Positions 35,728 through 44,150 of a stretch of DNA of 64,000 nucleotides are shown here, piece by piece (the first letter of the stretch is position 1; each line of letters opens with the position of its first letter). The notes below the pieces were generated by a model. The model ran no database searches. It was not told where the DNA came from and worked only from the letters and a program-made list of their open reading frames with translations. Origin of the DNA: Stieleria magnilauensis (GTDB lineage Bacteria > Planctomycetota > Planctomycetia > Pirellulales > Pirellulaceae); the NCBI GenBank assembly GCA_007753675.1, contig CP036432.1, positions 4,128,394-4,192,393 on the forward strand, in the 5' to 3' direction. The translations under genes and the position numbers were made by a program.

Positions 35728-36261
35728 TCAGTCGAAGAGGGACTGGGGATCGATTGTCATGGTGCAGTTCGCGGTGGCGAGCGTGAGGTGGAGTGTGGTG
35801 TCGAGCGGCGGGTGATCGCTGCCGGCGGCCGTCACGTGCTCGATCGTTTTTTCGGCCGGGTCGATGATCAGATAATGCGGGACATCGTTCTCACGGCACA
35901 GCGTGCGTTTTGCCGTCAGGTCTCGGCCACGGGTGGAGTCCGAGAGCACCTCCACGACGAGCTCCGGTGGCCGCTGGAGGTGTTTTTCAGGCTGGTCGCC
36001 ACAAATGACCATCAGGTCCGGGCGGATCACGGTGTCGTCGCCGATGATCCAGTCCAGATTGGTGTACACCTCGCACGGACACTCATGCTCCCGGATCTGA
36101 GATTGAATTTGGAATGACAACCGGGAGATGACGCGCTGGTGCGGGCCGAACGGTGACGGCCCCATCGAGATGGCGACGCCGTCGATCAGCTCCCAGTCGC
36201 CTTCCCAGCGGGCGTAGTCTTCCAGCGTGTAGTGGGGGATGTAGCGTGGTGCGGTGCGCAT
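35728..36261 (-). CDS. Uma2-family (PD-(D/E)XK-type) endonuclease
   Basis: About 177 residues. The family signature is clear: 'YTLEDYARWEGDWELIDGVAISMGPSPFGPHQRVISRLSFQI' at the start, 'RPDLMVICG' with the catalytic Asp, 'PPELVVEVLSDSTRGRDLTAKR' with the E-x-L element, and 'VPHYLIIDP'. Uma2 proteins are numerous in cyanobacteria and planctomycetes; nuclease activity is assumed from the fold and their role is unclear. The start at 36261 is chosen at the conserved N-terminus. Degenerate 'GGCAGAATGATGC' repeats lie just 3' (35650-35710). Confidence 0.88.
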   Translation of the reverse strand: MRTAPRYIPHYTLEDYARWEGDWELIDGVAISMGPSPFGPHQRVISRLSFQIQSQIREHECPCEVYTNLDWIIGDDTVIRPDLMVICGDQPEKHLQRPPELVVEVLSDSTRGRDLTAKRTLCRENDVPHYLIIDPAEKTIEHVTAAGSDHPPLDTTLHLTLATANCTMTIDPQSLFD

Positions 36262-36409
36262 CGAGACGTGCTCTGCGGGAACGGTTGCCGGTTTGCGGGG
36301 ACGGAATTGATTGTAGCGGCGGTGCCGGGTCGCGGCCAAGCGAAACGACGGGGCGCTGGATCGGCGAAGGCGTGTGTTTTTAGCTACTCGCGAGTGGCGT
36401 GGCAGGGGC

Positions 36410-36659
36410 GCTGACGACCGGAGGGCTTGGGCCCTGCCGCTGGCATTGGCACGGCAGGAGTTAGCGGAACGGCGCGAGCCGTCCGGTTTGACCGTGAAAG
36501 ACCGGAGGGCTTGCGCCCAGCCGCTTGCATTGGCGCTGACGACCGGAGGGCTCGCGCCCTGCCGCTGGCACTGGCACGGCAGGAGTTAGCGGAACGGCGC
36601 GAGCCGTCCGGTTTGACCGTGAAAGACCGGAGGGCTCGCGCCCTGCCGCTGGCATTGGC
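36410..36659. repeat. 125-bp tandem duplication
   Basis: Two copies (36410-36534 and 36535-36659) contain 'GACGACCGGAGGGCT', 'GGCACGGCAGGAGTTAGCGG' and 'GTCCGGTTTGACCGTG'. Each copy holds two half-repeats of the 'ACCGGAGGGCT.GCGCCC' type. The related site at 4981-4994/6986-7000 is split by the IS1182-family element. No gene is seen in the whole 36262-36760 interval. Confidence 0.85.
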
Positions 36660-36760
36660 GGCGAGGTGGCAATCTGGTCCACGGTTCCCAGGTAGCGTGT
36701 TTTGGCGGTTCGGTGGTACGGTATGCAAATCAAATCCGTTTCTGCGTCGCAGGTCTTCGA

Positions 36761-38173
36761 ATGATTTTGATTGACACCTTGTTTACCGGTTCTCCATTGC
36801 TTGCCAGTTCGGTGGAGGAAGCTCCGATCGAACCCGCCTCCGCCGGCGTGATGCTGCTGTTTGCCGCCGTCATGTGCGCCACCTACGTGGGCGTTGCGAT
36901 CGAGCGATTTCACAAAACGGTCGCGGCGCTGTGCGGTGCGGCGGTGTTGGTGGTGCTCGGTTTGGCGTTGGGTCTGTTCGAGTACCCGAAGCTGTATGAG
37001 TTCCTGAAGGAAGACCTGAATATTTTTGGCGTGATCATCGGCACCGGAATCCTGGTCGATGTGGTCGGCAAGAGTGGCCTGTTTCATTTTCTGTCGATGT
37101 GGATTGTCCGCTTCACCGGCGGGTCGGCGTCCAAGCTGTATCTGACGTTGTGCCTGGTCACGTTCGTGTTCGTCGCGGTGCTGACGATTGTTCCCGCGAT
37201 GTTGATCCTTTCGTCGTTGGTGCTGGTGATCTGTCGCTCGCTGAATTACAAGCCGATGCCGTTCTTGCTGAGTGTGGCGATCTGTGCCAACAGTGGCGCG
37301 ATCGCCACGTTTGCCAGCGGGCTGCCGAACATCATGATCGGTACGGCAGCGGGAATCCCATATGCCCATTTCTTGCAAGTCAGCTTGCCGTACGCGGTGG
37401 TTTCACTGGTGATTGCGATCGCGGCACTGCGATTTTTCTTTCGCAATGACTTGCCATGGAAGCAAACCGAGGAGCAACAGGAAGCGCTGCGTGCTCAGAT
37501 CGAGACGTTTGATCCCTGGGCGATGGTCGAAGACAACCGCGTGCTGCTACGCAGCGGCACGATCCTCACGTTGACTGTGATCGGATTTGTATTTGCGCAG
37601 CAGATGGGCGTGGGAATGGATTTCATTGCGATGGTGGGCGCGACTGCGGCGCTGCTGTTTGCGGGCAAGGGTGTCGAAGATGCGATCGGCAAGGTGAACT
37701 GGACCGTGATTTTGTTTTTCATGGGTCTGTTCATCATCATCGGTTGTGTGAAACAAACCGGCGCGTTGGCTTGGGTGGCCGAGCAAGTGATCGAGTTGTC
37801 GGGGAACGAGTTAACGCTATTGGTTCCGCTGCTGGGCGTTTTCTCGGCGGTTGCCAGCAGCATCGTCGACAACATCCCGGTCGCCGCGACGCTGATTCCG
37901 ATCGTCAAGGACATCGCGGCCGATGGCACGGTGCCGATCGAACCGTTGTGGTGGACCCTGATCATTTGCTGCAACCTGGGCGGCAACGGAACACCGATCG
38001 GATCGATCTCCTGCGTGATCGCGATCTACGCACTCAAGAAAGAAGCCGGTGTGCACGTCGGCTGGGGAACGTTCTTGAAGATCGGTGGATTGATCATGTT
38101 GTTGCAGGTCGCCGGCGCGATTGTTTACGTGCTGTTCCACTACAACAATGGATGGATGCCGGCGTTGTCCTAA
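36761..38173 (+). CDS. ArsB/NhaD-superfamily ion transporter
   Basis: 470 residues with about 11-12 membrane helices. The pattern 'VIIGTGILVDVVGKSGLFHFLSMWIVRFTGG', 'SSIVDNIPVAATLIPIV' (SxxxDN near the second repeat) and 'NLGGNGTPIGS' is typical of the ion-transporter superfamily that includes ArsB, NhaD and citrate transporters. It likely exchanges Na+/H+ or carries an oxyanion or carboxylate across the inner membrane. The substrate cannot be decided. It stands alone, without ars genes beside it. The ATG at 36761 is preferred over an upstream GTG at 36713. Confidence 0.87.
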   Translation: MILIDTLFTGSPLLASSVEEAPIEPASAGVMLLFAAVMCATYVGVAIERFHKTVAALCGAAVLVVLGLALGLFEYPKLYEFLKEDLNIFGVIIGTGILVDVVGKSGLFHFLSMWIVRFTGGSASKLYLTLCLVTFVFVAVLTIVPAMLILSSLVLVICRSLNYKPMPFLLSVAICANSGAIATFASGLPNIMIGTAAGIPYAHFLQVSLPYAVVSLVIAIAALRFFFRNDLPWKQTEEQQEALRAQIETFDPWAMVEDNRVLLRSGTILTLTVIGFVFAQQMGVGMDFIAMVGATAALLFAGKGVEDAIGKVNWTVILFFMGLFIIIGCVKQTGALAWVAEQVIELSGNELTLLVPLLGVFSAVASSIVDNIPVAATLIPIVKDIAADGTVPIEPLWWTLIICCNLGGNGTPIGSISCVIAIYALKKEAGVHVGWGTFLKIGGLIMLLQVAGAIVYVLFHYNNGWMPALS

Positions 38174-38180
38174 GATTGCT

Positions 38181-38531
38181 TCAGTTGTTGCTGAAGCCGT
38201 AGCCGACGGTGGTTTCGCGACCGAGCGGGTTGCTGGCGAATGCTTCGTAGCATTGTTCGCAAAGGTCATATTGCTCGGGACCATCGTCGAGATCCCTTCC
38301 GCACAGGACGTCGTCGATTTCGTCGAGCGTGTCGTGCAGACACATGCCGATTTCGGCATTGAGTTCTCGCTGCAACTGATCGTGCAGTTCAGCGAGTTGA
38401 TCCAGGTCGTCTCCCTGGTCACTGTTTGGCTCAACCACATTGGCCATACGAACATCGATCTCGACGACAAACCTTGGTTCCGTTTCCGGATCGATCGTGC
38501 GTTTGCAGCGATCACAGGTGTAGTGGATCAT
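38181..38531 (-). CDS. Small protein with paired CxxC motifs
   Basis: 116 residues. CDRC (about residues 6-9) near the N-terminus and CEQC (about 92-95) near the C-terminus probably form one zinc site; the middle is acidic and helical. The ending 'NPLGRETTVGYGFSNN' is unusual. No function can be assigned; it is likely a small regulatory or adaptor protein. It converges on the transporter gene, with 7 bp between the stops. Confidence 0.72.
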   Translation of the reverse strand: MIHYTCDRCKRTIDPETEPRFVVEIDVRMANVVEPNSDQGDDLDQLAELHDQLQRELNAEIGMCLHDTLDEIDDVLCGRDLDDGPEQYDLCEQCYEAFASNPLGRETTVGYGFSNN

Positions 38532-38680
38532 GGGCGATTCCGACTCGCGTTACGTTCGAAGAAAGCGGTCACCCTCTTGCGAGAGTGTTCACGGACAACA
38601 AATGACAACACTTTTGATCCGCCGCTCACACCATGGTAATGGCTGTGAGCCGTTGATCGCAAGCTTTTTGCGGCAACCCG

Positions 38681-39532
38681 CTAACGGGGATCCGTTGCAG
38701 GTGGATCGCCACTGCTAGCGTCAACTTTGGGGATTTGATTACGCCCCAAACGCACTTCGATCAACATGCCCGGTAGAAAATTCAGCGGCAACTGATCGAC
38801 ATCTCGGTCATCGAGCACCTTGGTTTGGTATCCTAACGCATCAGCCTCGGATAACAGACGCGTGATTGCGGGAGCATGCCCGTATGCCAAAAGACAACGT
38901 CCGCCCGGGTTGAGATGCTTTGGCAACCCGGCCAGCAGCGAATCCATCAGTGCGAAATCGGGGTCGTAAAAGGCATGATCGGACGGTGCAGCGACCTTAC
39001 CGTCCTCCCACGGCGGATTGGACACGATTAAATCAAACCGTTCGTCCGGTTCCAGGACCGCAAAGGCACTCGGATCCGCCGGCGAAACCTGGCGGACGTC
39101 GAACGATTCGTCCAATTGATGCATCGCCACATTGTAGCGGGCGTTGGCGACTGCCGCCGGGTTGATGTCGGTCGCCACCACCTTCTGGGCTCCGTTGGCC
39201 AGGCACAACAGCGACAACAAGCCGGTGCCGGTACCGATTTCCAGCACACTGCGTCCCGCCGCGATCTGGTCCTCGACAATCAGTTTTCGCAGCGACGTGG
39301 TGTCATCGGGCTCCCAAAACACACTTTCAAATTGAACCAGCGGTTGACCATCGATCTGTTCCAGATCGGGCAGCACGACGTACTGTTCAACGTCATAGGA
39401 GTAATCGAGATCGTTTCGTTTCGATGCCGGACACCCCAGGCACGACAGCAGGGTCGTGGCCACCACGGCGTGAATCAAAGACCTCCGGTGGCCGGTGCCG
39501 CGGGTGATCCGCGGAGAAACGAGAGCGTTCAT
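38681..39532 (-). CDS. SAM-dependent methyltransferase with lipoprotein-like signal
   Basis: 283 residues. 'VLEIGTGTGLLSLLCLANGAQKVVATDINPAAVANARYN' is motif I plus the acidic loop of class I methyltransferases, and 'FDLIVSNPPW' is the NPPY-type motif of the PrmC/HemK and RsmC group, which methylates amides or bases. Oddly, residues 14-34 ('GHRRSLIHAVVATTLLSCLGC') look like a lipoprotein signal with LLSC as lipobox. An exported SAM-dependent enzyme would lack cofactor, so either the start is further in or the N-terminus has another role. Its ATG overlaps the stop of the TerB-like gene by 4 bp, so the two are probably cotranscribed. Confidence 0.8.
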   Translation of the reverse strand: MNALVSPRITRGTGHRRSLIHAVVATTLLSCLGCPASKRNDLDYSYDVEQYVVLPDLEQIDGQPLVQFESVFWEPDDTTSLRKLIVEDQIAAGRSVLEIGTGTGLLSLLCLANGAQKVVATDINPAAVANARYNVAMHQLDESFDVRQVSPADPSAFAVLEPDERFDLIVSNPPWEDGKVAAPSDHAFYDPDFALMDSLLAGLPKHLNPGGRCLLAYGHAPAITRLLSEADALGYQTKVLDDRDVDQLPLNFLPGMLIEVRLGRNQIPKVDASSGDPPATDPR

Positions 39533-40161
39533 TCAACCAGTTCTCTTTGTAAAGCGGCTTCGATCGCCGATTGGTATTCTTGTTCGGTCAATTCCAGGAT
39601 GTCGCGCATCTGGGTCATGACCTGAAGTTGTGCCCCGTCCATCTTACCTTCTGCGGTCGCGGCCAAGAACATCGCCTGAAGCGCCTCGGACTTTTGCGTT
39701 TCGCTCCAACGTCGGGAAACCGTCATCACGTAGTTGGCCGCGCGAATTTTGTTCTGCTGTGCGATCGAGCACAGTTCACCCAATTCCTCTCGGTCGACCA
39801 TCCGGCCGAGCAGTTGTTGGGCGATCTGCTGAAGCACGTTGACCTCGGTGTCGCTGATCTGGTCGTCGGCCAAGACGACGAGCACGGCGCTGCGGAGTGC
39901 TTCGCGTTGGAACTGTTCGGCCTGAACCTGTTCGTGTTCACGCTGGTCCATCTGCAGCACGGTCGGATCCCACTTGTCGCGACAGCCGCGGCAATCGACA
40001 AACCATTCGGCGGCACCGATCGGAACGACGGGAATGAAGTACAGCGTCAAAAACGGCCGCCGGGACCGCAAACGATACTCTTGGGCGCAGCGACACGTGG
40101 GGCAGTAGAACTGCCCCGTCTCGCGTGTCCGCGTCAGGTTCATCGTGCCGATGAGGATCAT
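39529..40161 (-). CDS. Zinc-ribbon plus TerB-like protein
   Basis: About 210 residues from the ATG at 40161. The N-terminus carries a CPTC...CRGC zinc ribbon ('FYCPTCRCAQEYRLR...EWFVDCRGCRDKW') with the hydrophobic 'LTLYFIPVVPIG' between the knuckles. The rest is a helical TerB/tellurite-resistance-like domain ('ALRSAVLVVLADDQISDTEVNVLQQIAQQLLG...AMFLAATAEGKMD'). TerB domains bind metal and are often membrane associated. It overlaps the methyltransferase gene downstream by 4 bp. Confidence 0.8.
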   Translation of the reverse strand: MILIGTMNLTRTRETGQFYCPTCRCAQEYRLRSRRPFLTLYFIPVVPIGAAEWFVDCRGCRDKWDPTVLQMDQREHEQVQAEQFQREALRSAVLVVLADDQISDTEVNVLQQIAQQLLGRMVDREELGELCSIAQQNKIRAANYVMTVSRRWSETQKSEALQAMFLAATAEGKMDGAQLQVMTQMRDILELTEQEYQSAIEAALQRELVE

Positions 40162-40308
40162 GAAACACTCTGCGGGAAAACCTTGGCTTTGGTGCCCGGC
40201 TGGCACCGATTTGGAGTTCTTGTCTGATTTTGTCGATTTCGAAAGGGACTCCGCCGATAACGATAGTGTAGGCACACCCAATCTCTCTAGCGCCACCGAG
40301 CCATTCCG

Positions 40309-40833
40309 ATGCGGATCGAAACTCAGCGTTTTGGCAACATTACTGTCGATCAAGACCAGCTCCTTCTTTTTCCCGCAGGACTGATCGGGATGGAAACGCT
40401 GCGCGATTGGGCGCTGCTTCCTGATTCGGAGAATCCGGCCGTGGCGTGGTTGCAATCGGCATCACGTGGGGATCGGGCACTACCGCTGATCAGCCCCCGG
40501 GCGTTCTTTCCGGACTATCGCGTTCAGGTTTCACGTCGGGAACTGGCCGGATTGCACATGCGACCGGGCACAGAGCTGTACGTCTTGACGACGGTTTCGG
40601 GGCACAGTGGAAAGCTGACGACGAATCTACGCTCGCCCATTCTGTTGAATCTCAGCCGACGGCTGGGTTGTCAGGTGATCACAGACAACGACTATCCGTT
40701 GCAGCAAGGCGTCTCGTCGTTGCAGTCGGAAAGTCTGGTGGTGCCGTTGACCGACGCCCCGTCCACGGCGGCCGATGCGGTTGCGGCGGCAACGTCGTCG
40801 AGCCTGATCGGGCAGATCAATCGCGCGGCGTAA
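40309..40833 (+). CDS. fliW: Flagellar assembly factor FliW
   Basis: 174 residues. '[37 protein letters not shown]' and '[27 protein letters not shown]' match FliW. FliW binds flagellin or CsrA alternately and so couples flagellin level to CsrA repression of flagellin mRNA. csrA follows about 420 bp downstream on the same strand, the usual partnership. The C-terminal ~30 residues (Ala/Ser-rich) extend beyond the typical length. No other flagellar gene is in the window. Confidence 0.92.
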   Translation: MRIETQRFGNITVDQDQLLLFPAGLIGMETLRDWALLPDSENPAVAWLQSASRGDRALPLISPRAFFPDYRVQVSRRELAGLHMRPGTELYVLTTVSGHSGKLTTNLRSPILLNLSRRLGCQVITDNDYPLQQGVSSLQSESLVVPLTDAPSTAADAVAAATSSSLIGQINRAA

Positions 40834-40887
40834 CGCCATCTCGCTGTGTGACGCCATCTCGCTGTGTGACGCCATCTCGCCGCGCAA
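40832..40887. repeat. 18-bp tandem repeat after fliW
   Basis: Three units of ACGCCATCTCGCTGTGTG, the last one diverged, begin at the fliW stop codon. The rest of the 40888-41255 gap shows no gene and presumably contains the csrA promoter. Confidence 0.8.
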
Positions 40888-41255
40888 CGCCGCCGTCGTT
40901 GTCGATCCTGACCGACCGTCGGCGGATTTTGAGGGTCTCGCGGGGCCGACGAACGCCCATCACATTGGGAATTTCGTTCCAACCCGGCAGGCGCGATGAA
41001 TCGGCATGACCGGCATGCGCCGACTTCCGCAGAACGTTGTCAAATGCCGGGACCGCTGCGCCGATGAACAGGTTGTCAGGAGGCACGTACGCAGGACGCG
41101 ACGGGGTCTGCTGATCTTGAATCACCCGTTCCAGTCCATGGAAACCTTTCTCCACCGCGATTCGATCGCGTCGGGGAGCCTGCCGACTCGGGTGGTTTAA
41201 TCGTTGATGTAACCTCCTTCTGTTTCCTTTAGAATTCAATGATGTCGAGGCCAAT

Positions 41256-41480
41256 ATGCTGGTCCTATCCCGACACCGCGACGAAAGCATCATGATTGGC
41301 GACGATGTCGTTGTCACGATTGTCGATATCCGCGGCGATAAAGTTCGCTTAGGTATCGAAGCCCCACAGTCGATCCCGGTTCACCGACAAGAAGTCTACG
41401 ACGCGATCCAACGTGAAAATCGACGCTCGTCACAGACAAGTGCCGCCGCGACCAAAGACGTCAAACCGCCACGCGATTAG
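41256..41480 (+). CDS. csrA: Carbon storage regulator CsrA
   Basis: 74 residues. 'MLVLSRHRDESIMIGDDVVVTIVDIRGDKVRLGIEAPQSIPVHRQEVYDAIQ' is a complete CsrA domain, including the RNA-binding 'VxRLGIEAP' and 'VHRxE' residues. A Ser/Thr/Ala-rich tail of about 18 residues follows. CsrA binds GGA motifs in mRNA leaders and blocks translation; FliW, encoded upstream, is its known protein antagonist in species that have both. Confidence 0.96.
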   Translation: MLVLSRHRDESIMIGDDVVVTIVDIRGDKVRLGIEAPQSIPVHRQEVYDAIQRENRRSSQTSAAATKDVKPPRD

Positions 41481-41555
41481 GCTCCCGGTCACCCCGACTG
41501 CCACAGCAGCGTTTGCGATCGCGCCAGTGCGATCGGCGATTGGCTGTGCAGTTCG

Positions 41556-42068
41556 CTATTGATCGATGGTCGGATTGTCGTCCAAGTCACCTTCGGTGAT
41601 GATCGTGAATCCTTTCTCGATCAATGTCTCCATCGCCATTTCGATGTTTTCCACCATGATCGCCACTGCCGGCTTGCCGAGCGGTCGGACGATCAGTGGA
41701 TACGTTTGGATGATGTTCAGCTCGGCCTGCAGCAACGCGGTGCAGACGCGGAGCAGCGGTTGAGGCCCTTCGGGGAGCTGGACGCCGATTAAATCGGTTT
41801 CAATCAACGCCAACCCGCTTCGTTCGAGGATTTCTCGACCGCGGTCGGCGTCATTGACGAGGAATCTGACGAACGCACATTCGGCGGCGTCGTTGATCGA
41901 CAACGCACAGATGCGGATTCCCGTCCCTTCGAATCGCCGGACCACTTCCAAGAGTTGTCCGACGCGATTTTCCAAGAAGATGGTGAATTGGCGGAGTGCC
42001 GGATAATTGCGGCCCCGCATCGTATCGAATTTGGTTGCCGCACCACTTCCGTCGTCAGATTCCATCAC
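41556..42068 (-). CDS. ACT-domain regulatory protein
   Basis: 170 residues. Two ACT-like halves are visible: 'LRQFTIFLENRVGQLLEVVRRFEGTGIRICALSINDAAECAFVRFLVND' and 'LLRVCTALLQAELNIIQTYPLIVRPLGKPAVAIMVENIEMAMETLIEKGF'. ACT domains bind amino acids. This size and arrangement resemble IlvH-like stand-alone regulators found in planctomycetes, but no ilv gene is nearby. Start at the double Met; Met17 at 42020 is also possible. Confidence 0.82.
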   Translation of the reverse strand: MMESDDGSGAATKFDTMRGRNYPALRQFTIFLENRVGQLLEVVRRFEGTGIRICALSINDAAECAFVRFLVNDADRGREILERSGLALIETDLIGVQLPEGPQPLLRVCTALLQAELNIIQTYPLIVRPLGKPAVAIMVENIEMAMETLIEKGFTIITEGDLDDNPTIDQ

Positions 42069-42191
42069 AGCCTCGTCGTGAATGCAGCCTACGTTCGCGT
42101 TGCCATCGGCGTAGTGTACGCTTTTCCCGTCTCGCAGGTCAATTCGGCGATTTCCCCGCGGCTTCAGCCCGTCCCCAGCGGCGGGGCAGGA

Positions 42192-43187
42192 CTACTTCCG
42201 GACCCGGACCAGCTTCATCAACCGACCGGAAACGTTCCAATCCTGGACGTACAGGTTTCCGTCCTTGTCCCAATAGGAACCGTGCGTCCCGCTGAAGACG
42301 CCTTCGACCCATTCGGACTGGGGGATGTTAAAACTGCGCCCCTTGGCCGGATCGGGGTTGTTGCCCAGCACGGCAATGATCGTGTTGGTCTTGTTCAGGA
42401 TCACCAATCGTCCGTGCAGATCCGGCACCGAGACATAGTCACCTTGGATCGCTACCGACGTCGGCATCCCCAACCCGGTGATGACTTCTTCGATGAAGGT
42501 TCCGTCCAAGTCATAGTGCAACAAGCGGCCCTTGGGCTGGTGATTGCGATCACAGATCAGCAGGCGGTTGGGTTCGTAGCGTGTGTCCAGGGTCATGCCG
42601 TGGGCGGTATTGAACTCTTTCAGCCCGTTGCCTTTAGTGCCAAAGTGCCGCAAATACGTTCCTGTCTTGTCGAACACGAAGATGTTGTTGCTGGCGTAAC
42701 CGTCCGATAGATAGATGTCTCCGTTGGCGGCCACGGTGATCGCGGTCGGGCTGAACTTTTTCAGGTCCAGCCCCGACTCTTGCGGGAACGGCAGTTTGAG
42801 GACGATGTCGCCGCCGCGAACACGAAACTTGATCCCCTCGGCGTCCTTGTTCCGCGCCCCATAAATGTACTCTTCGCCGTCCTCCTGACGGATTTCCATG
42901 TCGTGAATGTTCGCGTACTCCGGCCCCAAGTAGGTGTGAATCACGGCACCTTCGGGGGAAAACACGAACACGCCGGCTTGGGCGCTGGTGTAGATGTTTC
43001 CTTCTCGGTCGACGACGACGCCGCCATGGGTCGGCCCCAGCGGCGAGTTCCCGTCGGCCCGCAGTCCCCAACCGGGCACTGTGTCAAAGGTCATGTCGCC
43101 GCATCCCATCCGAACGGGATCGGCGGACCAGGCGGGAATGGCGAGAACAAACGCAAGCGAAAACGTAAGCAGCGGGGTTCGGTTCAT
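42192..43187 (-). CDS. Secreted NHL-repeat beta-propeller protein
   Basis: 331 residues with a signal peptide ('MNRTPLLTFSLAFVLAIPAWSA'). The body is a series of propeller blades: 'PTHGGVVVDREGNIYTSAQAGVFVFSPEG', 'PTAITVAANGDIYLSDGYASNNIFVFDKTGTYLRHFG', 'AHGMTLDTRYEPNRLLICDRN' and 'GMPTSVAIQGDYVSVPDLHGRLVIL'. These resemble NHL/peptidylglycine alpha-amidating-like propellers common in planctomycetes. The function is unknown. A much longer open frame extends upstream to 43859, but it runs antisense through the thioesterase gene and is rejected. Confidence 0.85.
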   Translation of the reverse strand: MNRTPLLTFSLAFVLAIPAWSADPVRMGCGDMTFDTVPGWGLRADGNSPLGPTHGGVVVDREGNIYTSAQAGVFVFSPEGAVIHTYLGPEYANIHDMEIRQEDGEEYIYGARNKDAEGIKFRVRGGDIVLKLPFPQESGLDLKKFSPTAITVAANGDIYLSDGYASNNIFVFDKTGTYLRHFGTKGNGLKEFNTAHGMTLDTRYEPNRLLICDRNHQPKGRLLHYDLDGTFIEEVITGLGMPTSVAIQGDYVSVPDLHGRLVILNKTNTIIAVLGNNPDPAKGRSFNIPQSEWVEGVFSGTHGSYWDKDGNLYVQDWNVSGRLMKLVRVRK

Positions 43188-43370
43188 GATGCTGAATGTC
43201 GGTGGGGCGAGGCGGGAAAAAAGAGATAGAGATGGAGAAGATCGCCTGCCGATTGTACCTCGCGCCGCGGCCAGTGGGGCGGTTGGGGGCGATCGGGTAT
43301 AAGATGCCACGAGACCCCCGCCAGACGATGGCTCGGTGGCCCGAAAACTAGATTTGGACAAGACGCCAGG

Positions 43371-43796
43371 ATGCCCGCAGACACCCTCCTTCACTACTCC
43401 CATGAGTTTCGTGTCGCCTACCACCAGACCGATGGCCAGCGACGCGTGCACCATTCCAATTACCTGAACTTCTTTGAAGACGCCCGCGTCGAAATGCTTC
43501 GCGCCGGAGGGGTGCGTTACAAAGATGTCGAAGATTCCGGACGACTGCTGGTGGTCACCGAAATGAATGTCCAATACCACGCCGCGGCCGAGTTCGACGA
43601 CTGGCTGCGTCTGGACGTCGTGGTGACCGAGATTCGCAAGGTCCGCTTGCGCCACCATTACGACGTCTTTCGGGACCAGACGCTGATCGCCTCGGCCGAC
43701 TCGACGATCGCCTGCGTGGGCCCCGACGGCCGCCCCAAGAAATTGCCCTCGAAATTCTTGGATCTGGCCCAGCATCTGGACCTGCCCCGGCAGTGA
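43371..43796 (+). CDS. Acyl-CoA thioesterase, 4HBT/YbgC-like
   Basis: 141 residues, a single hot-dog domain. 'FRVAYHQTDGQRRVHHSNYLNFFEDARVEMLRAGG' is the 4-hydroxybenzoyl-CoA thioesterase signature, with the Asp and 'VHHxNYxxFFExAR'. Such enzymes hydrolyse acyl-CoA thioesters in the cytoplasm. The divergent neighbour on the minus strand is the propeller gene, and the two 5' ends are 183 bp apart. Confidence 0.9.
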   Translation: MPADTLLHYSHEFRVAYHQTDGQRRVHHSNYLNFFEDARVEMLRAGGVRYKDVEDSGRLLVVTEMNVQYHAAAEFDDWLRLDVVVTEIRKVRLRHHYDVFRDQTLIASADSTIACVGPDGRPKKLPSKFLDLAQHLDLPRQ

Positions 43797-44150
43797 ACAG
43801 CTCCCGTCAGGCAACGCCGCAAAGCATTTTTTGGCGCTGGGGCGCGAGCCTAAATCCACTGCCCCCTTTCGTGCGTCGTATATTGCATGACCCCAACGGG
43901 GTCAAAGCTGGTAGCCGGAGGTGAGCGCAGCGACACCTCCGGATCTCCGGTGAGCCGCATGACGCGACCCCGGAGGGTGTCGAAGCAAAGGGCGAACGGG
44001 CCCTCGGACCGGGCCGGCGCAAGCGGAAAAGCATCCCAATCAACTCGTTCGCAATGGCGGTCTGCGACACAGCCGGCGGATTGATTCGCTGCGACCCCGT
44101 CCGGGGTCGGTGGGTATCCCACGATCGGCTCTCCGGAGGTGGCGCTGCGC
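43797..44150. other. Intergenic repeats left of the IS50-like element
   Basis: No gene is seen. It contains inverted 'GGAGGTGAGCGCAGCGACACCTCCGG'-type blocks (43916-43943) and a CTCCGGAGG motif at 44131. The last part reads into the repeat that the element at 44151 interrupts. Confidence 0.5.

Noticed and set aside
43188-43859. N-terminal extension of the propeller protein up to 43859
   Set aside because: It runs antisense through the thioesterase gene, and a signal peptide starts at 43187.
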